Assembly (NCBI RefSeq): GCF_927904885.1
Contig: NZ_CAKMNW010000082.1
Span: 1-33,272, forward strand
Reading direction: 5' to 3'
Length of the DNA stretch: 33,272 nt
From: Candidatus Nitrotoga sp. M5
GTDB taxonomy: Bacteria; Pseudomonadota; Gammaproteobacteria; Burkholderiales; Gallionellaceae
Shown: one piece after another, positions 24,398 through 33,272 of the stretch
How the letters are laid out: every line of letters begins with the position of its first letter
Numbering within the stretch: the first letter of the stretch is position 1
The notes under the pieces: generated by a model
Seen by the model: the letters and a program-made list of their open reading frames with translations, nothing else
The model's database searches: none
Told to the model about the DNA's origin: nothing
Made by a program: the position numbers and the translations under genes

Positions 24398-27300
24398 TCA
24401 AGTACTGATCTCACTTAGCGTCCCATCCGAAAATATCAACGCACAACGAACTATTTTTTCAGCATATACGGTCTGCATCGCGACACGATATTCCTGCATC
24501 TGAACAATATGAATTCCAGAACTTGAAATGGCGCCGCTCTTGTAATCGAGTACCCATACTTCGTCGTCAAACTCCACCAGCCGGTCTATACGCCGCAGTT
24601 CGCCACGCGCATTGACATAAGGCATTTCATTGTAGGCCTTACAGTAACACTGAGGGTCAAAGAAACGTTGTAATGTCGGCAATGTCAACAGATGCTGTGC
24701 TTGTTGCCAAAGTGAATCCATATCGTCGGACGAGATGCCGTGCTGCAATTGCAGCGCTGCCTTGTCAGTTATTTCTCTTTTTTTAAATTCATCTGCTGTG
24801 AGTAGGATGGGAATGTCTGGCGATGATGCGCTTAGATGTTGCAGCAACGTGTGCAACCAAGTGCCTTGCCGCTGAGCAGCGTTGGAACGCACTATGCGCT
24901 GACCAGTGGGAAATGGGTGCAATAATGCCACATCGATATCAACAGCAACTGAGGGTAAAACAGGAACAAGATTATCGGCCGCATTCAGCAAAGGATTATC
25001 CTCCTCCTCCACAGTCGTCGCGATACGGTCATACCAGGAAGCTTCTTTTAATTCGCCATTCCCACTCACTAGCAGCGCTTGTTTCGCACGCGTCATGGCG
25101 ACATACAGTAAATTCATTTCTTCACGCCGAATGTAATCTTCTTCAGCATCAAAATAAGCCGTTCGCTTGGCACCGCGTTTTCGTTTATCAGTAAAAAGCG
25201 AGAAATGCACTGGTTGTGGTGCGTTGGGTGGCCAATCGAGCAACACGCTATAGCTGTCTGGTTTACGATGCGTATCGTTTGCATCAAGCAGCCACACGAT
25301 GGGTGCCTCCAGCCCCTTGGCCTCATGCACGGTGAAAATGCGCACGGCATTACCGACTTCACCAACCTTGCCCTCGTCCGGCGATTCATTGTTGTCAGCT
25401 AAGCGAAGTTCTCTAAGCTCAGCAAGGAAACGTGGCAAACTGGGATAGCGTCCGGCATCCACATTCAGCGCAATCTCCATAAAGGCTTGCAAGTTGGCGC
25501 GAATCGTTTCATGCATTTCGACAGGCAGCGCAGCTTCATATCGATGCAACAAATCACCTTCAAAATAGATGCGATCAAGCAGATCGTGAACTGGCAACTT
25601 GTCGGCGCGATCCAGCCAGTTATTTAGCAGGCGATACGCACGCGACAATTCGGCAGTCGCTGCGTCGTTCTGTACACATCGTTGCAGCCGTGACCACCAG
25701 TTACCACCGATTTCTTCTTGAGCCAATTGCATTAAATCGCTATCGGAACACGCGAAAAAGGGTGAACGCAGAACTTGCGCTAATTCTAAATCAGCGAATG
25801 GGGTGATCAAAAAGGTCAGTAAAGCCTGTATATCTTCTGCTTCCAGCGTGTCCAGCAACCCGCCGCGTCGCGAAGTTAAGAAGGGAATGCGGCAAGTACG
25901 CAAAGCGCTTTCATACACTCGTAAATGGGTGCGTTTGCGTACTAACACCATAATGTCAGCGTATTCTGCGCGTCGCACTGTGCCGTCTGCATTATGCACA
26001 CTCCAGCGCGCCACGATGTCGGCGATGCCAGCGGCAAACTGCTGCGCTTCTGCTTCACGCTCGCCAGTTGCTTGTTCGATACGCGCTTCCAGTAAAGGGT
26101 TTCGCAACCAACGAGATCTACTAAATATGTCAATTTCGACCGAATTTTCAACTAACGCTAGCGGCAGGGCAGCGACGAAACCAGGTAAGTTTGTGTGATG
26201 CGCGATGTGTGTTTCAAAATCTATGAAACCATCTGGCTGTGCATCAAACACACTATTTACGGCTTGCAACACCTTTGGGGCATTGCGCCGAGTGATATTC
26301 TGGCTAAGGTAATGTGCGCCAAATTCTTGTTGCAGCCATACACGTACTTCTCCGAACAGACGCGCATCTGCACGACGAAAGCGGTAAATTGATTGCTTTG
26401 GATCACCCACCACAAAAACGGTTGGTCGCGATTCAACGGCAGCAGATGCAGCAAACCAAGCTTGCAAAATCTGCCATTGCACCGGGTTGGTATCCTGGAA
26501 CTCGTCCAGCAAAACATGTTTGTAGCGGGTATCCAATTTGTACTGCATATACTCGGCACAATCGCTCTGATTGAGCAGGCAGCATACCTGCCATTCCACA
26601 TCAGTGAAATCCATTAACTGCTGACGTAGTTTCAAATCTTGATAATGCTGCAGCAATGCTGCTCCGCAGTGCAACGCAGCCTGATTCATACGTAGCGCTT
26701 CGCGCTCTGTCAAGGCGTCACGTACGGACTGCAGAGATTCGAAAATGGCACAACAAAGGCTGGTATAGCGCTCTTCGTCCTGCCCTTTATTTGCTTTGAG
26801 TTTGCGAGGCTCATCATTCTTGGTATAAAGCCCATCACTGAGTGCTTTAAAACGCGCGTGTACATCCTGTAAAAGTAAAGTATCAGCCAGCATGCGTGCA
26901 ACTTTCTGTTGCGCTGCCGAGCCGCTTTGCAACAAGCTTGAAAAGGACTCTACAATTAATTCAAAATCTTTATCCTGCAGTACCGCAAGCGGGTCATCCG
27001 CAGGATTAACGTCAAGCTTGATACGGAGTTGCTCTATCGCATAGCCCACTGCGTCGTCCTGACCGCTGGTATAAGCCCACCATTCGGCTCGCTTCTGTAC
27101 AAAATTCTTCAGCAACGCGCGCGTATTGTGCAAACCATATTCGGCAAATAACCACTGCATCTCTTGAGCAGTTACCTCGTCGGGTGCAGCACGAAGACTA
27201 TCGGCAAACATTTGCCATGCTTCCTCATACAGCGCCGAAGTACGCTCCAGCAATTGCATCCCTATGAGCAAATCAGCATTCAATGGTGCGCGCTGAATGA

Positions 27301-27706
27301 TCTGCATGAACCAGCCGTGAAAAGTATTGATGGTAATAGCAGGTTGCGCCAATAAACATTCGCGATACAGACTTCGCGCGCGCGTCAGCAGGTTGTCGTT
27401 TACATCGTGCAGTTCGCGCTCCATAAGAAAAGCACGTACAGCAGTGTCATCTTGTGTGGCAAGAAAATGTAACCATTCGTGCAAGCGCGCCTGCATTTCT
27501 TGAGCAGCTTTTCGAGTGAACGTGATGGCTAAAATTTCTCCAGGTCTAACACCGCTCAACAGCAAGCGCAGAATTCGTGACACCAGCAGCCAGGTTTTGC
27601 CACTGCCCGCGCAGGCTTCCACGACAACGCTGTGCTGAGGGTTGAGAGCAATGAAATTTTTCATCTCATGCTTCATCTTGTCAGCGGCTTTTTCATTAGC
27701 GCTCAT
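24398..27706 (-). CDS. AddA-type UvrD-family helicase-nuclease
   Basis: The 1102-residue protein is a superfamily 1A helicase fused to a nuclease. Visible motifs are Walker A ACAGSGKT (31-38), Ia TFTRKAAQEM (62-71), TINTFHGWF (125-133), II LLDEFQDTNP (399-408), III VVGDPKQSIYRFRR (432-445), V TVHEAKGLE (792-800) and VI LYVAMTRAK (867-875). At the C-terminus IDRL (about 1040) and DYKS (1054-1057), then QEYR, form a PD-(D/E)XK exonuclease site. Together with the next gene it would process double-strand breaks for recombination, as AddAB does in place of RecBCD. Its start overlaps the end of the AddB-like gene by 11 bp. Whether this is AddA proper or an AddA-like subfamily needs phylogeny. Confidence 0.9.
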   Translation of the reverse strand: MSANEKAADKMKHEMKNFIALNPQHSVVVEACAGSGKTWLLVSRILRLLLSGVRPGEILAITFTRKAAQEMQARLHEWLHFLATQDDTAVRAFLMERELHDVNDNLLTRARSLYRECLLAQPAITINTFHGWFMQIIQRAPLNADLLIGMQLLERTSALYEEAWQMFADSLRAAPDEVTAQEMQWLFAEYGLHNTRALLKNFVQKRAEWWAYTSGQDDAVGYAIEQLRIKLDVNPADDPLAVLQDKDFELIVESFSSLLQSGSAAQQKVARMLADTLLLQDVHARFKALSDGLYTKNDEPRKLKANKGQDEERYTSLCCAIFESLQSVRDALTEREALRMNQAALHCGAALLQHYQDLKLRQQLMDFTDVEWQVCCLLNQSDCAEYMQYKLDTRYKHVLLDEFQDTNPVQWQILQAWFAASAAVESRPTVFVVGDPKQSIYRFRRADARLFGEVRVWLQQEFGAHYLSQNITRRNAPKVLQAVNSVFDAQPDGFIDFETHIAHHTNLPGFVAALPLALVENSVEIDIFSRSRWLRNPLLEARIEQATGEREAEAQQFAAGIADIVARWSVHNADGTVRRAEYADIMVLVRKRTHLRVYESALRTCRIPFLTSRRGGLLDTLEAEDIQALLTFLITPFADLELAQVLRSPFFACSDSDLMQLAQEEIGGNWWSRLQRCVQNDAATAELSRAYRLLNNWLDRADKLPVHDLLDRIYFEGDLLHRYEAALPVEMHETIRANLQAFMEIALNVDAGRYPSLPRFLAELRELRLADNNESPDEGKVGEVGNAVRIFTVHEAKGLEAPIVWLLDANDTHRKPDSYSVLLDWPPNAPQPVHFSLFTDKRKRGAKRTAYFDAEEDYIRREEMNLLYVAMTRAKQALLVSGNGELKEASWYDRIATTVEEEDNPLLNAADNLVPVLPSVAVDIDVALLHPFPTGQRIVRSNAAQRQGTWLHTLLQHLSASSPDIPILLTADEFKKREITDKAALQLQHGISSDDMDSLWQQAQHLLTLPTLQRFFDPQCYCKAYNEMPYVNARGELRRIDRLVEFDDEVWVLDYKSGAISSSGIHIVQMQEYRVAMQTVYAEKIVRCALIFSDGTLSEIST

Positions 27707-30488
27707 TCCATTCCGATTTCCGGCATAGCCCGCGCATTTCGCAATACTGGCATGCCTCTGTCACTCCATGCGCGGGCAATGCCACGCCACTGCGCATCTG
27801 TGCAAACACTTCCAACAGGCGCTCGATGTTTGCCTGTGCCAGTTCAGCCACGTCCTGTGGCGGCTCTACTGTAATTACTTTGTCTTTTTCGATGCTAATA
27901 AAGGCGGCTGCATCAGTCTCATACACGAAAGCATAACAAGCCAACTGCACGTCCTCGCCTGCTTCTTTAAGCTTATTGCGTAGCCTGGTCGCATCCATCA
28001 TCTTGTAATCCAGCACGCGCACTGCATTCCTTCCATCGGACTGCACATCTACACGATCTAACCGTCCATGCATAAGCAAATCAGCAGTCAATGGCAACTC
28101 GAATGGCACTTCTCCACTTTGATATCGCCAACCTTCTGCTTCAATTTCTATCTGCGTCTCCAGATAGAAGGGAATTGCTTGCTGCCAACGCAACAGCCAG
28201 GCACGTGCCAAATAATCGCGTTGTATAGCAGGTGCAAAAACCTCTGCACTGATGCGTAGCAGGGCCGAATCCAGATCGGCGAGCAGATGATTGCTGAGTA
28301 TCTGATATTGATCATGGAAGCGCCGAAGGATGTCATGTGCCCATTCTCCATAATCACGCTTTTCCACATCTTCACGTACCTCATCCATTTCATTGAGGTG
28401 CAAGACATGGCGAGCATAAAATTGATAGGGACAAGCCACCAGGCTGTTATAACCGCTAGCTGAAATACGTCTCGGAATAAGATCTGACAGCGCGACTGGT
28501 GCGGGCATAACTGCCGCAGGCGGTAGTGGGAATTTTGCACTACGCACTTGTGTATTTTCAAGCAGCGTATCCCATTCACCTTTCTTTATAGTTAGATCGT
28601 CTCCATAAGCCAACTCGTGCAAAGCACGTAACATTTCGAAACAGGGGCTTAACAAATTTGCTTCGCCACTTTTGCTGGCTTGCCAGGTAACCAGAATGGT
28701 GTCATTCATAGCGAGCAATGCGAGTAAATCATCGCGTTGCTGTGCCAAATTCACTTCGCGCGTCGGCAAGCCCAGTGTGGTTCGCACTGCATCATTGAAC
28801 CACCGTCCGTTGTTGTCAGTGCTCGGTAGATGTGCCGCATCACAGCCGAGCATCAGCACTGCGTCAAAGCTGCGCCAGCGTGTCGCGGCAAGATGGGTGA
28901 GTACAACCGGGCTGTCGATCGTTAAATCACGGAAAGTATGCTCATCGAGTTGTTGTGCCAGCCAATGCCGCCAATCGATCAGGCTGACGCGTGCGGTATC
29001 GGCATGTAGTTCACGCTGCCAGTTTTGCAGTGCCTGCAGTAACTGTATGCCGGCATCATCCCTGTTTAGCCCCTGCACTATGCCGAGAATCTTTAAGCTA
29101 GAGTAAAGTGCGCATAGCCAGCCGGACAGCGTGTCGTTTTTTTTATGCCAAACCTCCGTCGCCTGACGCAACCGCATCAGTGCCTCCCGCATTTCAACAT
29201 CATCCTGCGTCAAATCGAAAAATGTTTCCAGATGAGCCACCACGCCATGCCTGCGCACCAATTGCTCAAGCTGATACACCGTCTGCTTACGCTCATGCAC
29301 GGCTTGATCGGCAAAGATAAATGGCGATTTAAGCAGATCGAGTAAGTCCTGATAATAGAAATCACTTTGCAGCGCATCCAGCCAGCGCATTAACACCGTA
29401 CTCACCGATAACGTGGAGAATTTCCAGCCTGTTTCATCACATACCAGCACGTCAGCGCGCTCTAGCAAAGCACGCATACGCCTTGCGACTATGCGGTCTT
29501 GTGCGACGATGGCTATCTTTTTTTTACCTGCAAGTAACCAGCGCCGTATCTGAACTTCGGCGGCTCGTGCTTCCTGCTCCAAACCATGAGCGCCAAAAAA
29601 TTGCAGGCGGTGCCCCAATGTAGCGTGAGGGAAATGTTTTTGCAGGTGAATAGCTTGCTCGCGCAACGACAGGGTATCCATCTCCTCCGCTTTCTCCTGT
29701 GCGTTATCTTGTATCCCACTCTCGTTTTTAGTCGGGGTACGGTCAGGAAAATTAGGCCGGCTGGAGGCGATGATGCGCATCACTGCACATTCTGGCAGTC
29801 GTGATGACATCTCACGCAAATCAATAATCATCACGGGTGCGCGTTTACGGTACGCTTCCAGGAAGGATGTTTCAGTCGCAGCAAGTGAAGAAGTCAATAA
29901 CACATACAGCGGTAATTCGGCTTGCTGTGCGAGTTGAGTCAAACTTTGCTGATAGGCGCGTGGAGAATCAAGTTCGCCGCAATTGTTCATCGCATACCAT
30001 AGTTCATACACTACGCGTGCTTCGAACTGCATGGCTGTGCCACGCTTGGACTGATAGGCTTGTTCCAATTGCGATAGAAAATCTTCGGTATTTTGGGGCA
30101 GCTTGACATGGTGGTGTGTCAGCTCATCCAGCAAAATCAACAGCTCGCGTGCGATGCTCCATAGGTCAGCATCTGCAAACCATCCTCGAGCACGCAATGC
30201 CTGATACAAAGTGGTAATACGACAAGTATCGGGAGTAAAAGATAGTGTGCAGGGAACGGACTGAACCCAATCATTGAGCGTGACCATCTGTGGCAATAAA
30301 ACTGCAGGCAGGTTGGACACTCGTGCCAAACTTTGCGCCAAGGGTTGTGACACATGATAATTGGGCAACAACACCCTGGTACGGCGTAGATCAGGTAGTT
30401 CGTGAGAGTGCTGCGTCAGAATGACACGTGCGACAGAATCAAAAAAAGTTGCGGCGGTTGACGTATTACTTTGCGGTATCGGGTTCAA
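27696..30488 (-). CDS. AddB-type nuclease with predicted iron-sulfur cluster
   Basis: The 930-residue protein pairs with the AddA-like gene. The N-terminal two-thirds resembles a degenerate UvrD-like helicase without a Walker A motif (the expected P-loop region reads RRTRVLLPNYHVSQPLA), as known for AddB. The C-terminal third has a RecB-type nuclease: LDRVDV with Asp811, LDYKMM with Asp827 and Lys829, and Gln-Tyr-like QLACYAF. Four cysteines bracket it: Cys686 in ACPYQFY and Cys913, Cys916 and Cys922 in ACQYCEMRGLC. This is the 4Fe-4S staple of AddB. It is the first gene of the pair and its stop overlaps the addA-like start, implying coupled translation. Confidence 0.88.
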   Translation of the reverse strand: MNPIPQSNTSTAATFFDSVARVILTQHSHELPDLRRTRVLLPNYHVSQPLAQSLARVSNLPAVLLPQMVTLNDWVQSVPCTLSFTPDTCRITTLYQALRARGWFADADLWSIARELLILLDELTHHHVKLPQNTEDFLSQLEQAYQSKRGTAMQFEARVVYELWYAMNNCGELDSPRAYQQSLTQLAQQAELPLYVLLTSSLAATETSFLEAYRKRAPVMIIDLREMSSRLPECAVMRIIASSRPNFPDRTPTKNESGIQDNAQEKAEEMDTLSLREQAIHLQKHFPHATLGHRLQFFGAHGLEQEARAAEVQIRRWLLAGKKKIAIVAQDRIVARRMRALLERADVLVCDETGWKFSTLSVSTVLMRWLDALQSDFYYQDLLDLLKSPFIFADQAVHERKQTVYQLEQLVRRHGVVAHLETFFDLTQDDVEMREALMRLRQATEVWHKKNDTLSGWLCALYSSLKILGIVQGLNRDDAGIQLLQALQNWQRELHADTARVSLIDWRHWLAQQLDEHTFRDLTIDSPVVLTHLAATRWRSFDAVLMLGCDAAHLPSTDNNGRWFNDAVRTTLGLPTREVNLAQQRDDLLALLAMNDTILVTWQASKSGEANLLSPCFEMLRALHELAYGDDLTIKKGEWDTLLENTQVRSAKFPLPPAAVMPAPVALSDLIPRRISASGYNSLVACPYQFYARHVLHLNEMDEVREDVEKRDYGEWAHDILRRFHDQYQILSNHLLADLDSALLRISAEVFAPAIQRDYLARAWLLRWQQAIPFYLETQIEIEAEGWRYQSGEVPFELPLTADLLMHGRLDRVDVQSDGRNAVRVLDYKMMDATRLRNKLKEAGEDVQLACYAFVYETDAAAFISIEKDKVITVEPPQDVAELAQANIERLLEVFAQMRSGVALPAHGVTEACQYCEMRGLCRKSEWNER

Positions 30489-30669
30489 CGTTTATTACCT
30501 GTATCGCCATTCCCGTGCCGGCAAGAAACACCATGCTTATCGATTGAAAGATAAATATAATGACGTACCCAGTGATGTGCCGTGCAGACTTATGTCCTTC
30601 ATTACTGCTTGTGTTGAAAATGAAGAACTATAAGCCTTTAGCTATGCCACTGAATCAATAAATACGAGG

Positions 30670-30723
30670 GATGCGCTAATCTTTGCAGGTCTCTTTCAGT
30701 GGCAAGAAGTATTTTAGCGCATC
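30670..30723 (-). repeat. 10-bp perfect inverted repeat spanning the ferredoxin stop codon
   Basis: On the minus strand GATGCGCTAA (30714-30723), which holds the last codons and stop of the ferredoxin gene, pairs with TTAGCGCATC (30670-30679). Inside it TCTTGC and GCAAAGA can pair as well. There is no T-run, so it is not a classic terminator; it may be a 3'-end hairpin. Confidence 0.6.
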
Positions 30724-31136
30724 AACAATTTTTCCATTCCGGTCAAGCCATCCTCGTCTTTGCCATCCTTCGAACCACCAGGATAGTTCCGTTCTTCCTC
30801 GCCAGGCGCATATTCTCTCTCCAACAAATGCAGTTTGTCTTTTACGTCTTTCCAGTCATCTGCATCGGCAGGTGGTTCTTTTTTCTCGACAATACACTTC
30901 CATATCCCACATAGTTCTGCATTTAGCGCGGTAAACTCTCGCTGATCTTCAGGGAGGTCATCCTCTGCATAAATTGCATTGACTGGACATTCGGCAACAC
31001 ACAGGGTGCAGTCTATGCATTCATCCGGATCAATCACCAAACTGTTCGGTCCCTCGTAGAAGCAATCCACAGGACAAACTTCAACACAATCAGTGTATTT
31101 GCATTTGATACAGGCTTCGGTAACTACGTAAGTCAT
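30714..31136 (-). CDS. fdxA: 7Fe-8S ferredoxin (FdxA type) with C-terminal extension
   Basis: The N-terminal 107 residues follow the Azotobacter ferredoxin I pattern. Cys9, Cys17 and Cys50 would hold the 3Fe-4S cluster, and Cys21, Cys40, Cys43 and Cys46 the 4Fe-4S cluster (motifs [14 protein letters not shown] and [17 protein letters not shown]). The region ending [16 protein letters not shown] is also typical. Most relatives end there; this one runs on for about 33 residues ([14 protein letters not shown] through [11 protein letters not shown]), acidic and glycine-rich. AGGAG precedes the ATG at good spacing. It is an electron carrier in the cytoplasm; its partner is unknown. It is monocistronic, with a gap of about 225 bp to the AddB-like gene. 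Confidence 0.92.
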   Translation of the reverse strand: MTYVVTEACIKCKYTDCVEVCPVDCFYEGPNSLVIDPDECIDCTLCVAECPVNAIYAEDDLPEDQREFTALNAELCGIWKCIVEKKEPPADADDWKDVKDKLHLLEREYAPGEEERNYPGGSKDGKDEDGLTGMEKLLMR

Positions 31137-31297
31137 GGATTAAAACTCCTATTGAAATATATTCGCCATTTTAAACAAAATACAGGTCAGTGTCAGCTAT
31201 AGCGACCTAATTATTCAATCTGGCGACTTGTCGAACTTCGGGTGATATTGCCACATAATACGCATCTGATAATAATCAATTCGATACGAACGAAATT

Positions 31298-31421
31298 AAG
31301 GGGCATTTAAAAATTTAATTTTGCAAGCAGCCGCGTCGCAGCTTGCCTGCTTGCCCCGTTGCCAGGCAAGGCGCGCGTAAAAAATTGAATGCATTATATA
31401 CTTGATATCTCGGTGACTATT
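31298..31421. repeat. Related dispersed element (copy D, rearranged)
   Basis: The left end (AAGGGGCATTTAAAAATTT) matches the reverse complement of the right end of copy A, and GCAGCTTGCCTGCTT matches the left arm of copy A (GCAGCTTGCCTGCTTAC). It then shows GCGCGTAAAAAATT, again like the reverse of copy A's right arm. So it is a shortened or rearranged member, ending at the 3' end of folE2. Confidence 0.55.
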
Positions 31422-31423
31422 TT

Positions 31424-32236
31424 TTATAGCGCTTTCTCCATACTTTTATCCCATTCTATCAATGCATAGGCTGAATGATTATGTATGGATTCAAAATTCT
31501 CAGACTCAACCACATACGCCTCTATGCGTTCGTCGCGATTGAGTGTTGCCGCAACATCGCGCACCATATCTTCAACGAACTTGGGGTTATCATAAGCTCG
31601 CTCAGTGACAAACTTTTCATCTGGACGCTTAAGTAGACCATAAAGTTCGCTGGATGCCTGCTCTTCAGCATAACTCACTACTTCCTCTATCCATACAGAG
31701 CTACTGGTACGCACGGTAATAGTCACATGCGAACGTTGATTGTGCGCGCCACGTTCAGATATTTTTTTAGAGCATGGGCACAAGCTGGTTACCGGTACTA
31801 ACACCTTCATGGTGAAGCTATATTTGCCGTTGTTAATTTCGCCAATAAAGGTAACGTCGTAATCCAGCAAACTCTGCACGCCAGATATCGGGGCAGTCTT
31901 ATTTATAAAATAAGGGAAGCTCATTTCGATGTGGCCGGACTGAGCCTCTAACTTCTCAATCATCTCGCGTAGAATATCTTCAAATGATTCTACTGAGATC
32001 TCCCGCCCATGATGGTTGAGTATTTCGACAAAACGCGACATGTGCGTGCCTTTGAAGTTGTGCGGCAGGTGCACATACATATTAAAAGTGGCCACCGTGT
32101 GCTGCACCCCAATGCTTTTGTCTTTAACTTGTACCGGATGACGAATGCTCTTGATGCCGACTTTATTGATCGCCAATTGGCGCGTATCAGCCATGTTTTG
32201 TACATCAGGAATATGTGTAGTCTGGGGAGGGGGCAT
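31424..32236 (-). CDS. folE2: GTP cyclohydrolase type IB (FolE2)
   Basis: FolE2 converts GTP to dihydroneopterin triphosphate, the first step of folate and queuosine-type pathways, and unlike FolE does not need zinc. The 270-residue protein has IPDVQN...ADTR and [14 protein letters not shown] at the start, the catalytic Cys153 in VTSLCPCSK, His165 in GAHNQRSH, and a C-terminal SIHNHSAYA. It is full length; the first ATG (32234-32236) is preferred because family members begin with the IPDVQ segment, although its ribosome-binding site is weak. In other bacteria folE2 can be under Zur control; here an inverted repeat (32285-32306) lies upstream but does not clearly match a Zur box. Confidence 0.95.
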   Translation of the reverse strand: MPPPQTTHIPDVQNMADTRQLAINKVGIKSIRHPVQVKDKSIGVQHTVATFNMYVHLPHNFKGTHMSRFVEILNHHGREISVESFEDILREMIEKLEAQSGHIEMSFPYFINKTAPISGVQSLLDYDVTFIGEINNGKYSFTMKVLVPVTSLCPCSKKISERGAHNQRSHVTITVRTSSSVWIEEVVSYAEEQASSELYGLLKRPDEKFVTERAYDNPKFVEDMVRDVAATLNRDERIEAYVVESENFESIHNHSAYALIEWDKSMEKAL

Positions 32237-32284
32237 GATTGGAAAATTTAATAACTAGAAATACAAAAATCGGAAAAATATAAT

Positions 32285-32306
32285 ACGCTAACATAGTCTG
32301 TAGCGT
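32285..32306. promoter_or_regulatory. Inverted repeat upstream of folE2
   Basis: ACGCTA (32285-32290) and TAGCGT (32301-32306) are exact reverse complements with a 10-bp spacer, about 50-70 bp upstream of the folE2 ATG. This is the size and place of an operator. The regulator is unknown; similarity to Zur sites is weak. Confidence 0.35.
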
Positions 32307-32477
32307 TATCTATCAATATCTTACTAATGAAAATAGCAGCTATTAATAGTCGGCGTGTTAACGTAGCTTGGATGCAGACAAAAATATTCTGATCCCATCA
32401 AGCTAAATGCGCAGAAATCAGAGCATTTTAAGATAATTGAAAAATTTAATACGACAGCGTTAAAGTTAAACCTTATT

Positions 32478-32503
32478 AAGCCCCCTGTAAAAACAGAGGG
32501 CTT
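32478..32503 (-). terminator. Hairpin terminator after the peroxiredoxin gene
   Basis: On the minus strand AAGCCCTCTGT pairs with ACAGGGGGCTT (11 positions, one G-U wobble) around a TTTT loop. It starts about 15 bp after the peroxiredoxin stop and is followed by AATAA rather than a long T-run. It probably ends that transcript. Confidence 0.7.
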
Positions 32504-32518
32504 TGTAGAAATTACCTT

Positions 32519-33178
32519 CTAACGCGGCTGTTTTACTATACGTAGATATGGCTTAACAGTTTTCCAACCTTCTGGGAACATTGTTTTGGCTTCATCATCA
32601 GATACCGCAGGTACGATAATTACGTCCTCGCCATCTTTCCAATTGACAGGTGTCGCAACTTTAGATCTGGCGGTTAACTGCATGGAATCCAGAACACGTA
32701 AAATTTCATCAAAATTACGACCTGTGGACATTGGGTATGTCAGCATCAGTTTAATTTTTTTGTCCGGACCAATAATGAAAACTGAACGTACAGTTGCATT
32801 TGTAGCCGCAGTGCGCCCCTCAGATGTACCAGTTTCTTCTGCCGGTAACATATTATAAAGCTTCGCTACAGTTAAGTTTTCATCTCCGATCATAGGATAA
32901 TTAACCGCATGACCTTGTGTTTCTTCAATATCTTTTGCCCATTTTTCATGATTGCCCACTGGGTCTACGCTTAATCCAATTATTCGGCAGTTACGTTTTT
33001 TAAATTCCGGCTCCAGCTTTGCCATATACCCTAATTCAGTTGTACATACTGGCGTAAAGTCTTTTGGATGAGAAAATAGTATCGCCCAGCCGTTGCCGAT
33101 CCACTCATGGAAATTAATGGTGCCTTGAGTTGTGGGAGCAGTAAAATCTGGTGCTGTATCATTAATTCGTAGTGACAT
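32519..33178 (-). CDS. 1-Cys peroxiredoxin (Prx6 / AhpC-TSA family)
   Basis: The 219-residue thiol peroxidase reduces peroxides in the cytoplasm. The peroxidatic Cys45 lies in HPKDFTPVCTTELG, the Prx6-type active site (Pro, Thr and Cys of the PxxxTxxC motif, with the later Arg in ATVRSVFIIGP). The extended C-terminal domain (YPMSTGRNFDEILRVLDS then VATPVNWKDGEDV) is characteristic of the 1-Cys group. The other cysteine (Cys64) is not at a resolving position. The length is normal. GGAGG lies 7 bp before the ATG. It appears monocistronic with its own terminator. Confidence 0.95.
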   Translation of the reverse strand: MSLRINDTAPDFTAPTTQGTINFHEWIGNGWAILFSHPKDFTPVCTTELGYMAKLEPEFKKRNCRIIGLSVDPVGNHEKWAKDIEETQGHAVNYPMIGDENLTVAKLYNMLPAEETGTSEGRTAATNATVRSVFIIGPDKKIKLMLTYPMSTGRNFDEILRVLDSMQLTARSKVATPVNWKDGEDVIIVPAVSDDEAKTMFPEGWKTVKPYLRIVKQPR

Positions 33179-33272
33179 GGTTAATCCTCCATTTATATTC
33201 GAAAATTATGTCGTGACATCTCTTGCTGCTGCATATTGATGACACACTTATTCTGTGTAATCAAATATATTT

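Noticed and set aside
30421..30633. 70-codon plus-strand frame
   Set aside because: It overlaps the start of the AddB-like gene on the other strand and shows no recognisable features.

Overview
The window looks like a chromosomal segment of a betaproteobacterium, probably Nitrosomonadales (Gallionellaceae-like). This rests on gene order (purM–purN–DUF3108–RsmB-type methyltransferase on one strand; hda–HAD phosphatase–pcnB–folK–deoxynucleoside kinase–panB–panC–panD on the other) and on protein character. It is an inference from recognition; no search was run. No rRNA, tRNA, CRISPR array or intact transposase gene was seen.

Layout. 1-975 (minus, cut by the left edge): a TonB/TolA-like membrane-anchored protein with 35-residue coiled-coil repeats. 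1.4-2.9 kb: an AT-rich island with one Tat-exported intradiol dioxygenase between long imperfect inverted repeats, followed by a PIN-toxin remnant. 3.1-7.8 kb (minus): a MarC-family membrane protein, an rRNA cytosine methyltransferase, a DUF3108 periplasmic protein, purN and purM. 8.0-16.4 kb (plus): hda, a HAD phosphatase, a BtuCD/FecCD-type ABC permease and ATPase, pcnB, folK, a deoxynucleoside kinase, panB, panC and panD. This run combines replication control, RNA polyadenylation, folate and pantothenate/CoA synthesis.

16.5-22.3 kb (minus): a tightly packed five-gene operon, in transcription order a fatty acyl-AMP ligase, an NAD-dependent epimerase/reductase, an acyl carrier protein, a serine-palmitoyltransferase-like alpha-oxoamine synthase and a Wzx/MATE-type flippase. 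It resembles the bacterial sphingolipid (ceramide) cassette described in Caulobacter and is the most interesting system here. The likely scheme is: the ligase loads a fatty acid on the dedicated ACP, the PLP enzyme condenses it with serine or a similar amino acid, the reductase acts on the 3-keto product, and the flippase may export a lipid-linked product. No ceramide synthase is visible in the window.

22.3-23.4 kb is a 1.1 kb intergenic region with a 23-bp tandem repeat, a possible operator and a dispersed element. 23.4-33.2 kb (all minus): an exported trypsin-like protease, an AddAB-type helicase-nuclease pair, a 7Fe ferredoxin with an unusual C-terminal tail, the type IB GTP cyclohydrolase FolE2 and a 1-Cys peroxiredoxin.

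A family of short non-coding elements recurs: two copies of about 182 bp (10505-10686 and 23010-23191), a related copy near 31298-31421 and a lone terminus near 15948-15972. Two of these sit where they appear to supply expression signals to neighbouring genes: the start region of the ABC ATPase and the -35 box of panD.
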